A stretch of DNA of 64,000 nucleotides from Plasmodium brasilianum. Lineage: Eukaryota; Apicomplexa; Aconoidasida; Haemosporida; Plasmodiidae. The translations under genes were made by a program, and so were the position numbers. Location of the stretch: contig NC_090127.1 of NCBI RefSeq assembly GCF_023973825.1, forward strand, positions 2,450,501 to 2,514,500, written 5' to 3'. The notes below the pieces were generated by a model. It had not been told where the DNA came from, did not search any database, and saw only the letters and a program-made list of their open reading frames with translations. Below, piece after piece: positions 13,801 through 24,412 of the stretch (the first letter of the stretch is position 1; each line of letters opens with the position of its first letter).

Positions 13801-14689
13801 CAAACAATGAATACCCTCTTTTGCAGTTTTTCCTTTAAAAGGTATTCCAAAAAAAATGGCTTTTGTTTCGTTTTCCGCTTCAAGCAGTCGTTGCATTGGC
13901 TTTCTATTCACGATTTTGCTCTACTTTTTTTTTTTTTTTCATTGTTTTGCCAAGTGGGAATCGTCTGAGGGCGCAAAAGATACTCTGTCAAACGTTGATT
14001 TACTTTTGTGCCAGTTTTTTTCTTACTAATTTTAGCAGTTTTATTTTTATGCACTTTGTTGTAATTATGTTATTATGTTGTCATAATTTTATTGTTATAT
14101 CATTGTTGTTATTATGTCATAGTTGTTTTATTATTTTATTTTTTTTTTTTTTTGTATGCTTTAATCTACATTTGTAAAACACGATCTCCATAAAAACTTG
14201 TACTCGTATGTTCATCTATTCAAATTAAAATAAAAAAAAAAAAAAAAATCTTGGCGAATTTTGTTTGCAGTTGAAAATAGATCGTAAAAATATACTAGTG
14301 ACAAAATGTGTTATACGAGTTAACACAAAAGGAAAAAAAATATATTTCATATTCTTTAATTCTTGTCCACGAAATTTGGCAAAAGTGGGGAGGGGGGAAA
14401 AAAGAAAGGAAAACATAATGAAGTAAAGCAAAATTTTTTTTTTTTTTTCTTTTTTTAAATATTGATAAGCACTTAAGTACGCAGTTTAATTTACCCGAAT
14501 GTGTTACTCATTTGGAGAGAAGCACTTTACTTTTTCTTCTCGTGTTTTCATTTGATCATCCTCTTTTGCTACCTCTTTTGTTTCCACTTATAATTTCACC
14601 TTTGCTTCCTCTTTTTTGTGTCACCGAAGAGAAGCGAAAGAATTCGAAAAAATGAAAAGGAGCATTAAGGAGTTCGGCGTGTTTAACAG

Positions 14690-14970
14690 TTCTCAGCTTA
14701 TTTCTCATCTCACGTATCTACTCATTTCTTATCCTTCTCATCTCACGTATCTACTCATTTCTTATCCTTCTCATCTCACGTAGCTACTTATTTCTTATCC
14801 TTCCCAACTCACGTAGTTACTCACTTCTTATCCTTCCCAACTCACGTAGCTACTTATTTCTTATCCTTCCCAACTCACGTAGTTACTCACTTCTTATCCT
14901 TCCCAACTCACGTAGTTACTCACTTCTTATCCTTCTCATCTCACATAGCTACTTATTTCTTATCCCACTT
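14690..14970. repeat. 33-bp intergenic minisatellite upstream of helicase gene
   Basis: Roughly eight copies of a pyrimidine-rich unit of about 33 bp containing ctcacgta and cttatccttc. It ends about 60 bp before the helicase start codon, so it lies in the promoter or 5' UTR of that gene. Confidence 0.85.
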
Positions 14971-15029
14971 CTTAACCTACCTCTCATATCACATTCCTGA
15001 GGAATGCTACAATCCCCCCAGTCGTGCGA

Positions 15030-18000
15030 ATGAGTTCAGGTGTAGTCAAAAGAACATACGAGTGCTTATATACGCATCAAAAAATTCAAAAGAGTAAAAA
15101 ATGGCAAGACGGATTTTGTGAAATAATAACTAGCCATGGCTCGACAAAAATAAATCTATTAAACCTAAATAGAGTATGCATAGAAAGTTCACTTGGGAGT
15201 ATAATAAACTTTCAAAATATTGAAGAAGAAATTGAGTTAAACTATCACTTAGTTCGTTTTGTTGACATAAGTACATACACTGAAAATGAAATAAAAAACG
15301 AATCAACGAAAAAAAGAGCAAACGAGTTACTTCTAGAGGAAAAGGGAAATATAAGCATACAGAAGAAAAAAAAAAAAAAAGAAAAAAAAGAAATTTGCTA
15401 TTCCAGTTCATATGATGTAGAGGATCAAAAGGGAATAGAAGGAGAACCTTCTAGTGAAAAAGAAGAGGAACTACCAAATGGTAAAAATTGGTTATGCCGT
15501 AATAAGACGCTAGACAGGTATGCACGTATAAATAGAAAATTCGAAGTACCAAGAGAAGTAAGTTCATGTGGGGATGGAAATCAAGTGAAAAGAAGGCGAA
15601 CAGTGGAGGAGTGGAAAAACACTGATGAAGAGGACGGTGAAAGTGTAAATGGGAAAACGAAAAAAGGAAGAGATAAGAAGATTGAGGGGGTAGAAGAAAA
15701 GCAGGTATCAAGGGAAGGGACAAAACTAATCAATATTACATACACCAAAACATATTTTTTTAATAAAAAGAAAAACGTAAAGTGGTTTGATGGGTATATA
15801 ATAGAGAAACAAAATATATTAGAATTATATAATTATTCTAAGGAAAAATTATTTACAGAGAAAAAAAAAAATGTGATAAATGAAGAATATATTCCATTTG
15901 GAAAGTACATCGTCTATAATGATTTTTTATGTAAATCGGACAAAGAGGATGATACGTATGAGCAATTGGAATATTCCTTTTCAAGGAATAATAATAGCAT
16001 TAACAATAACATATTATGTAAGAACTTGCACGATATCTCAAACAGAGTGATTAACAGAATCAGAGAGCCCAATGATATATACAATGCTCCAGATATGAAA
16101 AAGAAAAAGTACACAGAAAGAAATACTATAAATGTAGATACAAACGTAGACATAAACAATAACATGCACAGGTATCAAAGCTCGAGTAATACTTCCAATA
16201 AATCTTATCATGATGATACAAAAAATTACTATAATAACCATACGTGTGCAGAGTATGGCCAAATGCATTCTTTAAGTAAATGGGGAAATGATAGCCACTC
16301 TACTTTAGAAGATCTCTACAATGAACCACATGATAAAGGAAAAAAAGAAAAAAAAAGAGGATATTTAAGGCGGAATAATACACATACACATACATATATT
16401 ACACATAAAGATCAAGACGAATTCCCGCTATATCATAATAACGAAGATAGGATTAATGAAATGTTCCTCTGTAGTGAAAACAGCCAAAATAATGACAAAT
16501 ATGAAGAAATTATTAACATAGGGAAAATGGCCAGCAAAAATAATTTTTCAAGCTTGAATATTTTTAATAATCCTTTGTGCAAGCACATGAGCTCTGGCTT
16601 GGGGAAGGACCACCAAGTTTTTGAAGCAGACGAAGCGGAAGAAGTAGATGTATCAAATGGAGTAGAGTTATCGAATGAAGTGGATGTATCGAATGAAGTG
16701 GATGTATCGGATAGAGTGGACGTATCGTATAGAGTGGACGTATCGGATAGAGTGGATGTATCGGATAGAGTGGATGTATCGGATAGAGTGGATGTATCGG
16801 ATAGAGTGGATGTATCGGATAGAGTGGACGTATCGGATAGAGTGGACGTATCGGATGGGATGGACGAATCAAATGGAGTTAAGAAGTCGGATGGAGGCCC
16901 CCCTCGATCATGGCGGAACATATTAGACAGCAATGATAGCATTGTCAACAGCGTCAATATTAGCGGCTTGGAAGATGGGGACCTCCGAAGCGTAACGACT
17001 AAAAAACGAAATGGTATCAGTTTCGTAAATAAATCAATGGAAAAAGCGTACTACAACAACGAAGAAAACATTCTTAGTAGCATCGTATGTAAGGAACACA
17101 CTCAAACAATTATAAAAAAAGAAACAAGCAAAAATGAAGAACTACTGACTTGGGAAGATGCCTCTTCATTGAAAGAAAAGAAAAAGGGCTCCTTTCACTA
17201 TTTGAACATATACGAAATAAAAAATATGAATACATTTATTTTTGAGAACGCTAACTTTTACGCTAAGGATATGGAAGATGTTAATAAAAGTAACTTGTTC
17301 TTACCTATATATATAACCATTTTAACAAACAAAATGTGTATAAAAAATAAATTAAATGAATTAAAATATTTTAAAATTCCAAATTTTTTCCTGAACAAGT
17401 CAGAATATATTTACTATTTTATGAATGGTATTCTTTTTCAAATTTATTATGATGTAATAAATAAACTGTTGTGTCTTCATAGTTATTTGGTGTCTTTTCT
17501 AAGTGGATTGACTGGTAGGAAAAACGATTCGAAGTATGTAAAGGGTAATCAAGAGGAGAATGAAGTCATTAACAATTTAAGGAAAAAAGAGGATTATCAA
17601 GTTGATGAAGGAATAAGAAGAGCAGTAAACAGCAGTATATGTGCTGATAATAATAGTGGACATAATTCCTTATCATTTTTGAGGGAGGAAAAAAGGAGAA
17701 AATATAAATATGCAGATGATGATTATGTGTTGTTATTTCAAGGAGTGAAGGTAGTTTGCACTGTGTCTGATAAGGGGAACAGGGTTAGCGGTATGGTTAG
17801 TACCATGGTTCGTAGCAGGATTGGCGGAAGGGTCGGGAGTACAAGTTATGGTAGCCATAACGACTGCAGTTTGGGGTGCAAATTCTTCCTGAACGTAACA
17901 ACAAATAGCTGTTTTGTAATAGAAAAGAATGGAAGTAGGTTTATGCAAGAGGGGAGTAAATATGTCCATATGCATCATGTAATTATTTTGAGTAGAGACA

Positions 18001-21000
18001 ATAATTATTTCGATAATAACAATTTGTTGATATTTATTACCAAGTGGAGTTCTTTTAAAAATAATTATTTAGAAATATATCCTTTAAATTTTCAAACGTA
18101 TACATACATGAACGAACTATTTGATAAGGAGAAAATTAGGACAACGAAAAAGTGTATTTATTTTTTAAGGAGATACAAAAAAGTAATATTTCCATCCTGT
18201 TTGTTTTTTATTACGTTATATGAATATATGGAACATATGAAGTTTCTCTTTTATCTTTATAAAAGTGTACATGATGTGAGTCTCTACAATTTTATTTGGA
18301 CCAAGTTAGGAATAATAAATTGCACTGAGTATTGCTCTGACCAATGTACTTTGTTACAATATGTCAGTGGGAGCTACAAAAGAGAGTTAACACAAAAACT
18401 CAGCAGTGATAAGAAGTTAAACAGGAAGCAGAAGCAAATCATTAGGAGTGTTCTTAACTGGTTTGTGTGTACGGACAGAGAGAAAGATCCAATTGGGGGG
18501 AAGCAAATTGAGAATGACCCAAATGAGATTTACCAAGGCCAGTGTAACCAAAGTGAGAAAGAGAAGGAAAATACACATGTACATAATCAAAGTTTCCCTG
18601 TTAGTACCATCCAAATGAATATGGTTCAACAGGACAGAAGTAACACCTTACTGGTTAATGGAATTTTTGGGTCAGGAAAAAGTACGCTCATCTGCCATAT
18701 CATTTGTTACTTAGATAAGTTATTGACCTGTGAGGAGAAGCTAGCCAAAAGAAACAAAAATGGAATAAGTGTAAGTGATGGAGGGGATAAGAATGACCCC
18801 AGTAGAGATGACCACGAGCACAGGGACGGCAAAAGAATCAACAGAAGCAGCAGCAGCAGTAGTAGTAGTAGCTCAAGCGGAGGCAGTGACGAAGTAACAA
18901 GAGATGACAATAAAAAAAAGAGTAAAAATAAGATTAAAAATAATGATATGTATAATGATGAATATAATGATAAATATAATCTTAAATGTAGTAATAAATA
19001 TAATAATAAATGTAATAATAAATGCAATAATAAATGTAATAATAAATGCAATAATAAATGTAATAATAAATGCAATAATAAATGTAATAATAAATGCAAT
19101 AATAAATGTAATAATAAATGTAATAATAAATGTAATAATAAATGTAATAATAAATGTAATAATAAATGTAATAATAAATGTAATAATAAATGTAATAATA
19201 AACATATTAATAAACATAAGAATCGGGAGAAGACAAAAATTTTACTCATGTGCAACACCAATTTTGGAGTGGACAATATTCTGCTAAAATTAAAACTCGA
19301 TTTTGAATTTTATGACTTTGCAAGGATAGGAAATATATATGAAGTAAATTTTTTTTTAATTACAAATTTTATTAGCATAAATTCGAAGGACGATAAGAAT
19401 GCAGAACAGATGAAGAGATATTTAGAAAGTATGACGAACAAGAAAGGGGGAAATGGCAGTACAGAAGGTACAGATATAGAATCCACGTTTTTGAAAAAGA
19501 GAATTACAACGATTAACAATCATAAGGATAATAATTACAACAATTTTAGAGGAAAAAAGGAAGAGGAATCTGTACCGGTGTCCCTATCAGGGAAGAAAAA
19601 GATTAACGGAAACAGAATCGACCATAATAACAGCAGTGAGAGCAGAAATAGTTGTTACGATAATGGTAAGACGAGCAAAAGGAGTGCAAAGGAATTGCAT
19701 AAAATAAAAAATGTAGACACACTGATAAGCGTGTTGAAGAGAAAAAGAGAATTCGTTTTTAGAAATAAATACAAAAACAAAAGAGTTATAGCTGGAACAT
19801 GCAAAAGTTTACACATCTTTGAAAAATTAAATTCTATTAAGAACAGTATTAATTATTTAATTGTTGATGAGTGCACACAAATTGATGAACTAACTCTTTT
19901 AAAATTTCTTATAAAATATTCAATAGATAAATTTATTCTAATTGGTGATATTAAACAGTTGAGTTTCGTTTTGAAAAGTAGGAGTGACTTGACGCGTAGC
20001 ATGTTTGCTAGACTTATTGAAAACGAGCTCTTTATTAAGTATTATATCATGCAGGGTAAGGAGGAAAGAGTGAAGAACATGCAGCGTGGTGAGATAAGGA
20101 GCCATGGGTATAGTGGAAGTGGCGATCATCGTTATGATGATGACTCTTACCCTGACGACCAGCTAGACCTAGACGACATAAAAAGAGAAATAATAAATCT
20201 AAATCAAGTAGAATATTCAATCTTAAGAAGTAACATATATAAACATATGTTTGATTTACATGAGGAAAAAAGGGATAATACATTTCAACATGTACAAGTC
20301 AGGCGAAAGGGTAAAAATAAGGGTACCGACATACAACCTTTACCTTTTATTAATAAACTAATTATTATGAACAAGCAATATAGATGTCATCCTACAATAA
20401 GTAATATATGTAGTTACTTATTTTACAATAATTATATAGTAAATGCAAAATGTACAAAGAATATTAAATTATATTATAATAAATACGATTCACATGTAAA
20501 TTTAATATTGATAAGAAGACAGACAAACAGAGAAATACAGTATAACAACTATTCTTCATTTATTAATATTTTAGAAGCCAATATAATCTTAAATATATGT
20601 GAGAGTATGATAAATAACAATGTGACACCTAATGATATTGGCATAATTTCATTTTTTAAAAATCAGGCTAACTATATTAAAAATAAAATGAAAGAATCCA
20701 AAAATTATGACCATCTAAAAAGAATAAAAGTAAGTACAGTTGATTCTTTTCAAGGAATTGAGAAGGAAATAATTTTATTTTCTTGTGTGCTGAGCTCCTT
20801 TTCACGTGATAATTACAGTGTAAGGGAAATAGAAAACAAAAATAATACATGTGTGGCGGAAAAAAGGGTTATCTGCTCAGAGAAAGGTAGTACTACCAGT
20901 ATTACTAATTCATCGGAGTATGTTAACAAAGAAATATTTTTTGCATATGACAATAACTCCTTCGAATCGTTCTATGAAAATAAGAACAGGATAAACGTTG

Positions 21001-21113
21001 CACTGAGTAGAGCTAAAAGCCAGCTAATAATCATTGCTCACAATAATTTTGTCGAAAAGAGTCATGTGTGGAGTTACATCAAGGAGAAGGCGCGCGTTTA
21101 CTACTACGATTAG
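15030..21113 (+). CDS. Superfamily 1 helicase with N-terminal DUF2439 domain (ZGRF1-like)
   Basis: Predicted UPF1-class DNA/RNA helicase of about 2,027 residues. Residues 10-60 (YTHQKIQKSKKWQDG) match DUF2439, the N-terminal domain of human ZGRF1 and fungal Mte1, linked to recombination and replication-fork repair. All helicase motifs are present: I at about 1211 (GIFGSGKST), Ia at about 1402 (MCNTNFGVDNILLKL), II at about 1613 (VDECTQ), III at about 1638 (GDIKQL), IV at about 1780 (NKQYRCHPTIS), V at about 1905 (TVDSFQGIEKE) and VI at about 1986 (RINVALSRAK). I do not see the GRF zinc finger of human ZGRF1. A 12-bp coding repeat separates motifs I and Ia. I chose the ATG at 15030 because the open frame upstream begins with GTG. 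The gene is convergent with the polymerase epsilon subunit gene. Helicase assignment is near certain; the ZGRF1 link rests on DUF2439. Confidence 0.85.
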   Translation: MSSGVVKRTYECLYTHQKIQKSKKWQDGFCEIITSHGSTKINLLNLNRVCIESSLGSIINFQNIEEEIELNYHLVRFVDISTYTENEIKNESTKKRANELLLEEKGNISIQKKKKKKEKKEICYSSSYDVEDQKGIEGEPSSEKEEELPNGKNWLCRNKTLDRYARINRKFEVPREVSSCGDGNQVKRRRTVEEWKNTDEEDGESVNGKTKKGRDKKIEGVEEKQVSREGTKLINITYTKTYFFNKKKNVKWFDGYIIEKQNILELYNYSKEKLFTEKKKNVINEEYIPFGKYIVYNDFLCKSDKEDDTYEQLEYSFSRNNNSINNNILCKNLHDISNRVINRIREPNDIYNAPDMKKKKYTERNTINVDTNVDINNNMHRYQSSSNTSNKSYHDDTKNYYNNHTCAEYGQMHSLSKWGNDSHSTLEDLYNEPHDKGKKEKKRGYLRRNNTHTHTYITHKDQDEFPLYHNNEDRINEMFLCSENSQNNDKYEEIINIGKMASKNNFSSLNIFNNPLCKHMSSGLGKDHQVFEADEAEEVDVSNGVELSNEVDVSNEVDVSDRVDVSYRVDVSDRVDVSDRVDVSDRVDVSDRVDVSDRVDVSDRVDVSDGMDESNGVKKSDGGPPRSWRNILDSNDSIVNSVNISGLEDGDLRSVTTKKRNGISFVNKSMEKAYYNNEENILSSIVCKEHTQTIIKKETSKNEELLTWEDASSLKEKKKGSFHYLNIYEIKNMNTFIFENANFYAKDMEDVNKSNLFLPIYITILTNKMCIKNKLNELKYFKIPNFFLNKSEYIYYFMNGILFQIYYDVINKLLCLHSYLVSFLSGLTGRKNDSKYVKGNQEENEVINNLRKKEDYQVDEGIRRAVNSSICADNNSGHNSLSFLREEKRRKYKYADDDYVLLFQGVKVVCTVSDKGNRVSGMVSTMVRSRIGGRVGSTSYGSHNDCSLGCKFFLNVTTNSCFVIEKNGSRFMQEGSKYVHMHHVIILSRDNNYFDNNNLLIFITKWSSFKNNYLEIYPLNFQTYTYMNELFDKEKIRTTKKCIYFLRRYKKVIFPSCLFFITLYEYMEHMKFLFYLYKSVHDVSLYNFIWTKLGIINCTEYCSDQCTLLQYVSGSYKRELTQKLSSDKKLNRKQKQIIRSVLNWFVCTDREKDPIGGKQIENDPNEIYQGQCNQSEKEKENTHVHNQSFPVSTIQMNMVQQDRSNTLLVNGIFGSGKSTLICHIICYLDKLLTCEEKLAKRNKNGISVSDGGDKNDPSRDDHEHRDGKRINRSSSSSSSSSSSGGSDEVTRDDNKKKSKNKIKNNDMYNDEYNDKYNLKCSNKYNNKCNNKCNNKCNNKCNNKCNNKCNNKCNNKCNNKCNNKCNNKCNNKCNNKCNNKCNNKCNNKCNNKHINKHKNREKTKILLMCNTNFGVDNILLKLKLDFEFYDFARIGNIYEVNFFLITNFISINSKDDKNAEQMKRYLESMTNKKGGNGSTEGTDIESTFLKKRITTINNHKDNNYNNFRGKKEEESVPVSLSGKKKINGNRIDHNNSSESRNSCYDNGKTSKRSAKELHKIKNVDTLISVLKRKREFVFRNKYKNKRVIAGTCKSLHIFEKLNSIKNSINYLIVDECTQIDELTLLKFLIKYSIDKFILIGDIKQLSFVLKSRSDLTRSMFARLIENELFIKYYIMQGKEERVKNMQRGEIRSHGYSGSGDHRYDDDSYPDDQLDLDDIKREIINLNQVEYSILRSNIYKHMFDLHEEKRDNTFQHVQVRRKGKNKGTDIQPLPFINKLIIMNKQYRCHPTISNICSYLFYNNYIVNAKCTKNIKLYYNKYDSHVNLILIRRQTNREIQYNNYSSFINILEANIILNICESMINNNVTPNDIGIISFFKNQANYIKNKMKESKNYDHLKRIKVSTVDSFQGIEKEIILFSCVLSSFSRDNYSVREIENKNNTCVAEKRVICSEKGSTTSITNSSEYVNKEIFFAYDNNSFESFYENKNRINVALSRAKSQLIIIAHNNFVEKSHVWSYIKEKARVYYYD
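16648..16870 (+). repeat. Coding 18-bp minisatellite (VDVSDR) in helicase gene
   Basis: About twelve copies of an 18-bp unit encode a hexapeptide in the long linker between DUF2439 and the helicase core. The unit preserves the frame. Confidence 0.9.
19002..19202 (+). repeat. Coding 12-bp minisatellite (NNKC) between helicase motifs I and Ia
   Basis: About sixteen copies of a 12-bp unit (aataataaatgt or aataataaatgc) encode Asn-Asn-Lys-Cys. It lies after the P-loop and before motif Ia, so it interrupts RecA-like domain 1. Cysteine-rich low complexity is unusual compared with the ordinary Asn/Lys runs of this genome. Confidence 0.9.
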
Positions 21114-21590
21114 AGTAGTGTGGTGGGGTTGGAAAGCCCGCGAATGGCTTAGCGCACATATGTGTGTACATTTGCACGCCCGCCTGCGGTGGTTGGAGGT
21201 CCCGTTCAAAAAATAAAATAAAAATAAAATAAAAATAAAATAAAAAGTAATATAATAAAAAATAAAATAAAAAGTAATATAATAAAAAATAAAATAAAAC
21301 GCAATATAATAATAAAATAAAATAAATCGCAATAATAAAATAAAATAAATCGCAATAATAAAATAAAATAAATCGCAATAATAAAATAAAATAAATCGCA
21401 ATAATAAAATAAAATAAATCGCAATAAAATAATAAAACAAAATAAAGTAAAACGAAATAAAACAATGAAATAACAATAACAGTAATAACAGCAATAGTAA
21501 TAATAACAGCATCTGCGCTTTTGTGTTTTTCGAGGCATGCCCCACATGCGCGACGATCAACAACAAAGGTGCATGTATATTTGCCGTGCT
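21114..21590. other. Convergent intergenic region with A/T repeat
   Basis: It separates the 3' ends of the helicase and polymerase epsilon subunit genes. Positions 21214-21440 hold degenerate repeats of aaaataaaat with a cleaner unit of about 23 bp ending in aaatcgc. Long open frames on the minus strand here are repeat artefacts. Confidence 0.8.
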
Positions 21591-23599
21591 TCATATTGGA
21601 ACGACGTACCTCTTTGCTTCGTGCTGCAGAACATTGTACACGGTGAACGCTTTTTTCCGCGTAAAGGACAAGTCCGAGTTCGAAATGATGGCATCATTAG
21701 TATTATCCGAGGCATACGAAATGAAGCTGTTGCATGTGTTATCAGATATACAAATAAAATTTGGTAACGGGTATAAAAAGAGAAAAGAGGAATATCTCTT
21801 TAATATTCTGTTATCATGCGTAATAGGGAATATATGACTCTGCCCAATAATCGTAGATACTAATATATTTTGTAAATTCTTTTTCTCATCTTGAGTTGCA
21901 TTAATTGAAGAGCTCCAAATTAAATCGTTCAAAATATCATGTCTAAAGAAAATCATTTTTTTATTGAAATGTCTAATACGACATGGGTTCGTAGCAAAGA
22001 TAATTTTTTTTTTTGTTTTAGATGAAAAAAAAGAGTTCACATTTTCTTCAAATTTTTTAATATAATAAGGGAGAATTGGTAATTTGGGAATACTATTTTT
22101 ACATGCACATGGATCATTTTTCCCAGGTATAAATACTAAATAACAGTTTTGTAATATTAATTTAAATTTGGATATTAATAAAACAGATAACTTTTCAAAT
22201 CCTTTTACATATATATTATTAAAGCTTTTGTTATAGTCAAATTTTAAGCTTATAAAATCACCCATAAATATAAATCCGATGGGTAAATCGTTATCAGGGT
22301 ATGTATTTACATAAAGAGAAAACATTTTTTCCAGTATTTCGAATGTATACGGATTGTCTAAATACACGTCATGCATCACTACCCAGTTTTGTTTTTTATC
22401 GTTGCTTTTCACAATTATTTCGTACTCTTTTATTTCCTTTTTCTCCTTTTCGTTTTCGAACCCGTAGAACAGGTCTTCCTCGAGTTTCTCGTCCTCGTAG
22501 TTTCTGCGAATGGGCGGCAAAAACAAGCACATATGGGTGAAAGTGGAAAACACGTATGGGTGAAAGTGGGAAACATGTATGGGTGAAAGTGGGAAGTACG
22601 CACTTCCATTTGCTCATGTACTATGGTGTAACCTGGGGGGGTGCATAATTTCCGTAGCATAAAAGGTTTTGTTAAGCAATTTCATGCGCCCCTGAACTAG
22701 AATAATATGTCCGATGCAGTATATTCCATGATTAATAACACAGTTATTGTTAATAAACAATTTCACTTCATTTCTGATACCTTGTATTACTAACTCTCCA
22801 TCTCTATTCAAGCCAAGTATTCCTATGATATGTTGATGACCGGTATTTGTTAATTTAACTGCATCAACAGACGTTATAATTGTTTTATCTTTTATATGTA
22901 TTTCGTTAACTGCATCAGACCAGAACAGAACAGATGGATGTCCCTTAGTTTTTTTTGTTAAGAGATGATATTTCAATTCATAAAATTCAACATCCGTATT
23001 TGCATTAATATATTCATTATAATTTTCAACAGAATCGACTTTTTTTTTTTTAAAAATTTCATCTTTTTTTCATCATAATAAAAATGACATAAGTCTAAAA
23101 ATGTGTTATATACTTTTACCCCATCATTATATTTTTCTTTATATAACTTTATCGCTTCTTCGTAAATATTTTCTTTGTATTTTAATATTATATCTTCCAA
23201 ATCTTTTATAGTCAAATTATAATCTTCCTCATAATTCTCTTTATATTCCTTTACTATATAATACATTAAATCTGAATCAAACTTCGTTATATCTACAACT
23301 CTCTTTTCATTTTTGTTTTCTCCTTCTATTACTTTTTCTTCTTCTATATAACTATGTTCATATATAAAATTTAGACAATTTAAATCAACATTAACATTAT
23401 GGTCAAATAAATATGAATATAGAGAAAGGTGACCTATAGACCCATTAAATGCTAAAAACACTTCATCTATTAGACTAGTCCCTTCATTTTTTATTTTTAT
23501 TATATGCTCTTCAATATTGGTTATGTACAAATTTATGTTTTTTATATCATACTTTTTACTTATATTGCTTATTAGTTTCTCTTTCGTTAATTCGTCCAT
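21591..23599 (-). CDS. POLE2: DNA polymerase epsilon subunit B (Dpb2/POLE2), one intron, one frame break
   Basis: Accessory subunit of the leading-strand polymerase, needed for CMG helicase assembly and replication. Exons are 23599..22633 and 22503..21591; the GT-AG intron of 129 nt keeps frame (MHPP|RNYEDE). One base appears missing in the A12 run at 23040-23051: shifting there joins LKKKK to VDSVENYNEYINANTD and on to YELKYHLL, a family-like segment. The product is about 626 residues, near the family's usual size of about 530-700. Visible parts are an N-terminal helical region, an OB-like segment (IIGILGLNRDGELVIQG), and the inactive calcineurin-like phosphoesterase domain of B subunits (WVVMHDVYLDNP, FIFMGDF, FIPGKNDPC, NPCRIRHF). 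The catalytic metal ligands of true phosphatases are lost, as usual in this family. The 5' end faces the protease-like gene across 1.8 kb. Confidence 0.88.
22530..22600. repeat. Short tandem repeat inside the POLE2 intron
   Basis: About three copies of a unit of roughly 23 bp (atgggtgaaagtgggaaac plus a few bases) fill most of the 129-nt intron. Confidence 0.75.
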
Positions 23600-24365
23600 C
23601 CTTTCTTACCAGTTCGTGTACCCACGCCCGTGCATGCATACATACATACGTGTGAGTACGTGTGTGCAAATGTATATATATACGTATGTATATATACGGT
23701 ATAGGTACGTGTATGTATATATGTGGGTGTAAGGGTATGAGTATACGTATGTATATTTTTCTTTTTTTTTTTTATTTTCAGATCCTCGTCTGCGAACGTT
23801 CACATTGTTTCATTCAAAATCAATCGAAATTTCCTCTTCTTTTTTCTTTAATTTGAAAAATTTTCATTTCTTCTCAGGAGCTAAAGATGCAGAACTGTGT
23901 GTATATGTATGTGTGCGAGTGTGTATATGTATGTGCGCTCGCATATATATTTTTACATGCGTAGTTAAAATTAGTAAGTTGGTATATACCTGGTAGATCA
24001 AATTTAAGTGCTTACATATGATTGGATGAGAACGTAATACGTTTTGTTTTCCCTTAAGTCTCATGTAAATATCCTAGCAGCTTGGTTAGTTCCTGTATAA
24101 CGGGCATTTCATTGATTATTTAATAGATTATTTAATTGATTATTTAATAGATTATTTAATTGATTATTTAATAGATTATTTAATTGATTATTTTATTGAT
24201 TGTTTAATTGATTATTTTATTGATTATTTAATTGATTATTTTATTGATTATTTAATTGATTATTTTATTGATTATTTTATTTTATTTTTTTTTTCAAAAA
24301 GATACCAAAAAGTTTTACATGGTATGTTCTTATGTCACTATGTTCGTATTATCACATCCTTGCCG

Positions 24366-24412
<47 letters not shown>

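Larger units (their letters stand above)
12854..15029. other. Intergenic region between TAF1-like and helicase genes
   Basis: About 2.2 kb without a supported gene. It holds a short TA tract near 12930, many poly-A/T runs, and the two minisatellites listed separately. It should contain the 3' UTR of the upstream gene and the promoter of the helicase. A short open frame from the ATG at 14651 runs straight into the 33-bp repeat and is not convincing. Confidence 0.7.

Noticed and set aside
13389..13883. Long open frames on both strands over the 18-bp array
   Set aside because: The unit is divisible by three and free of stops, so open frames are automatic; the peptides are pure Thr/His/Asn or Val/Cys repeats.
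21024..21594. Hydrophobic minus-strand open frames between the helicase and POLE2 genes
   Set aside because: They translate A/T repeats into Phe/Ile/Leu/Tyr strings and overlap the helicase end.
23631..23638. Palindrome TGCATGCA just upstream of POLE2, and another at 25860
   Set aside because: It matches a known ApiAP2 binding motif, but both copies lie in TGCA/TATA microsatellites where such palindromes are frequent, so function cannot be argued.
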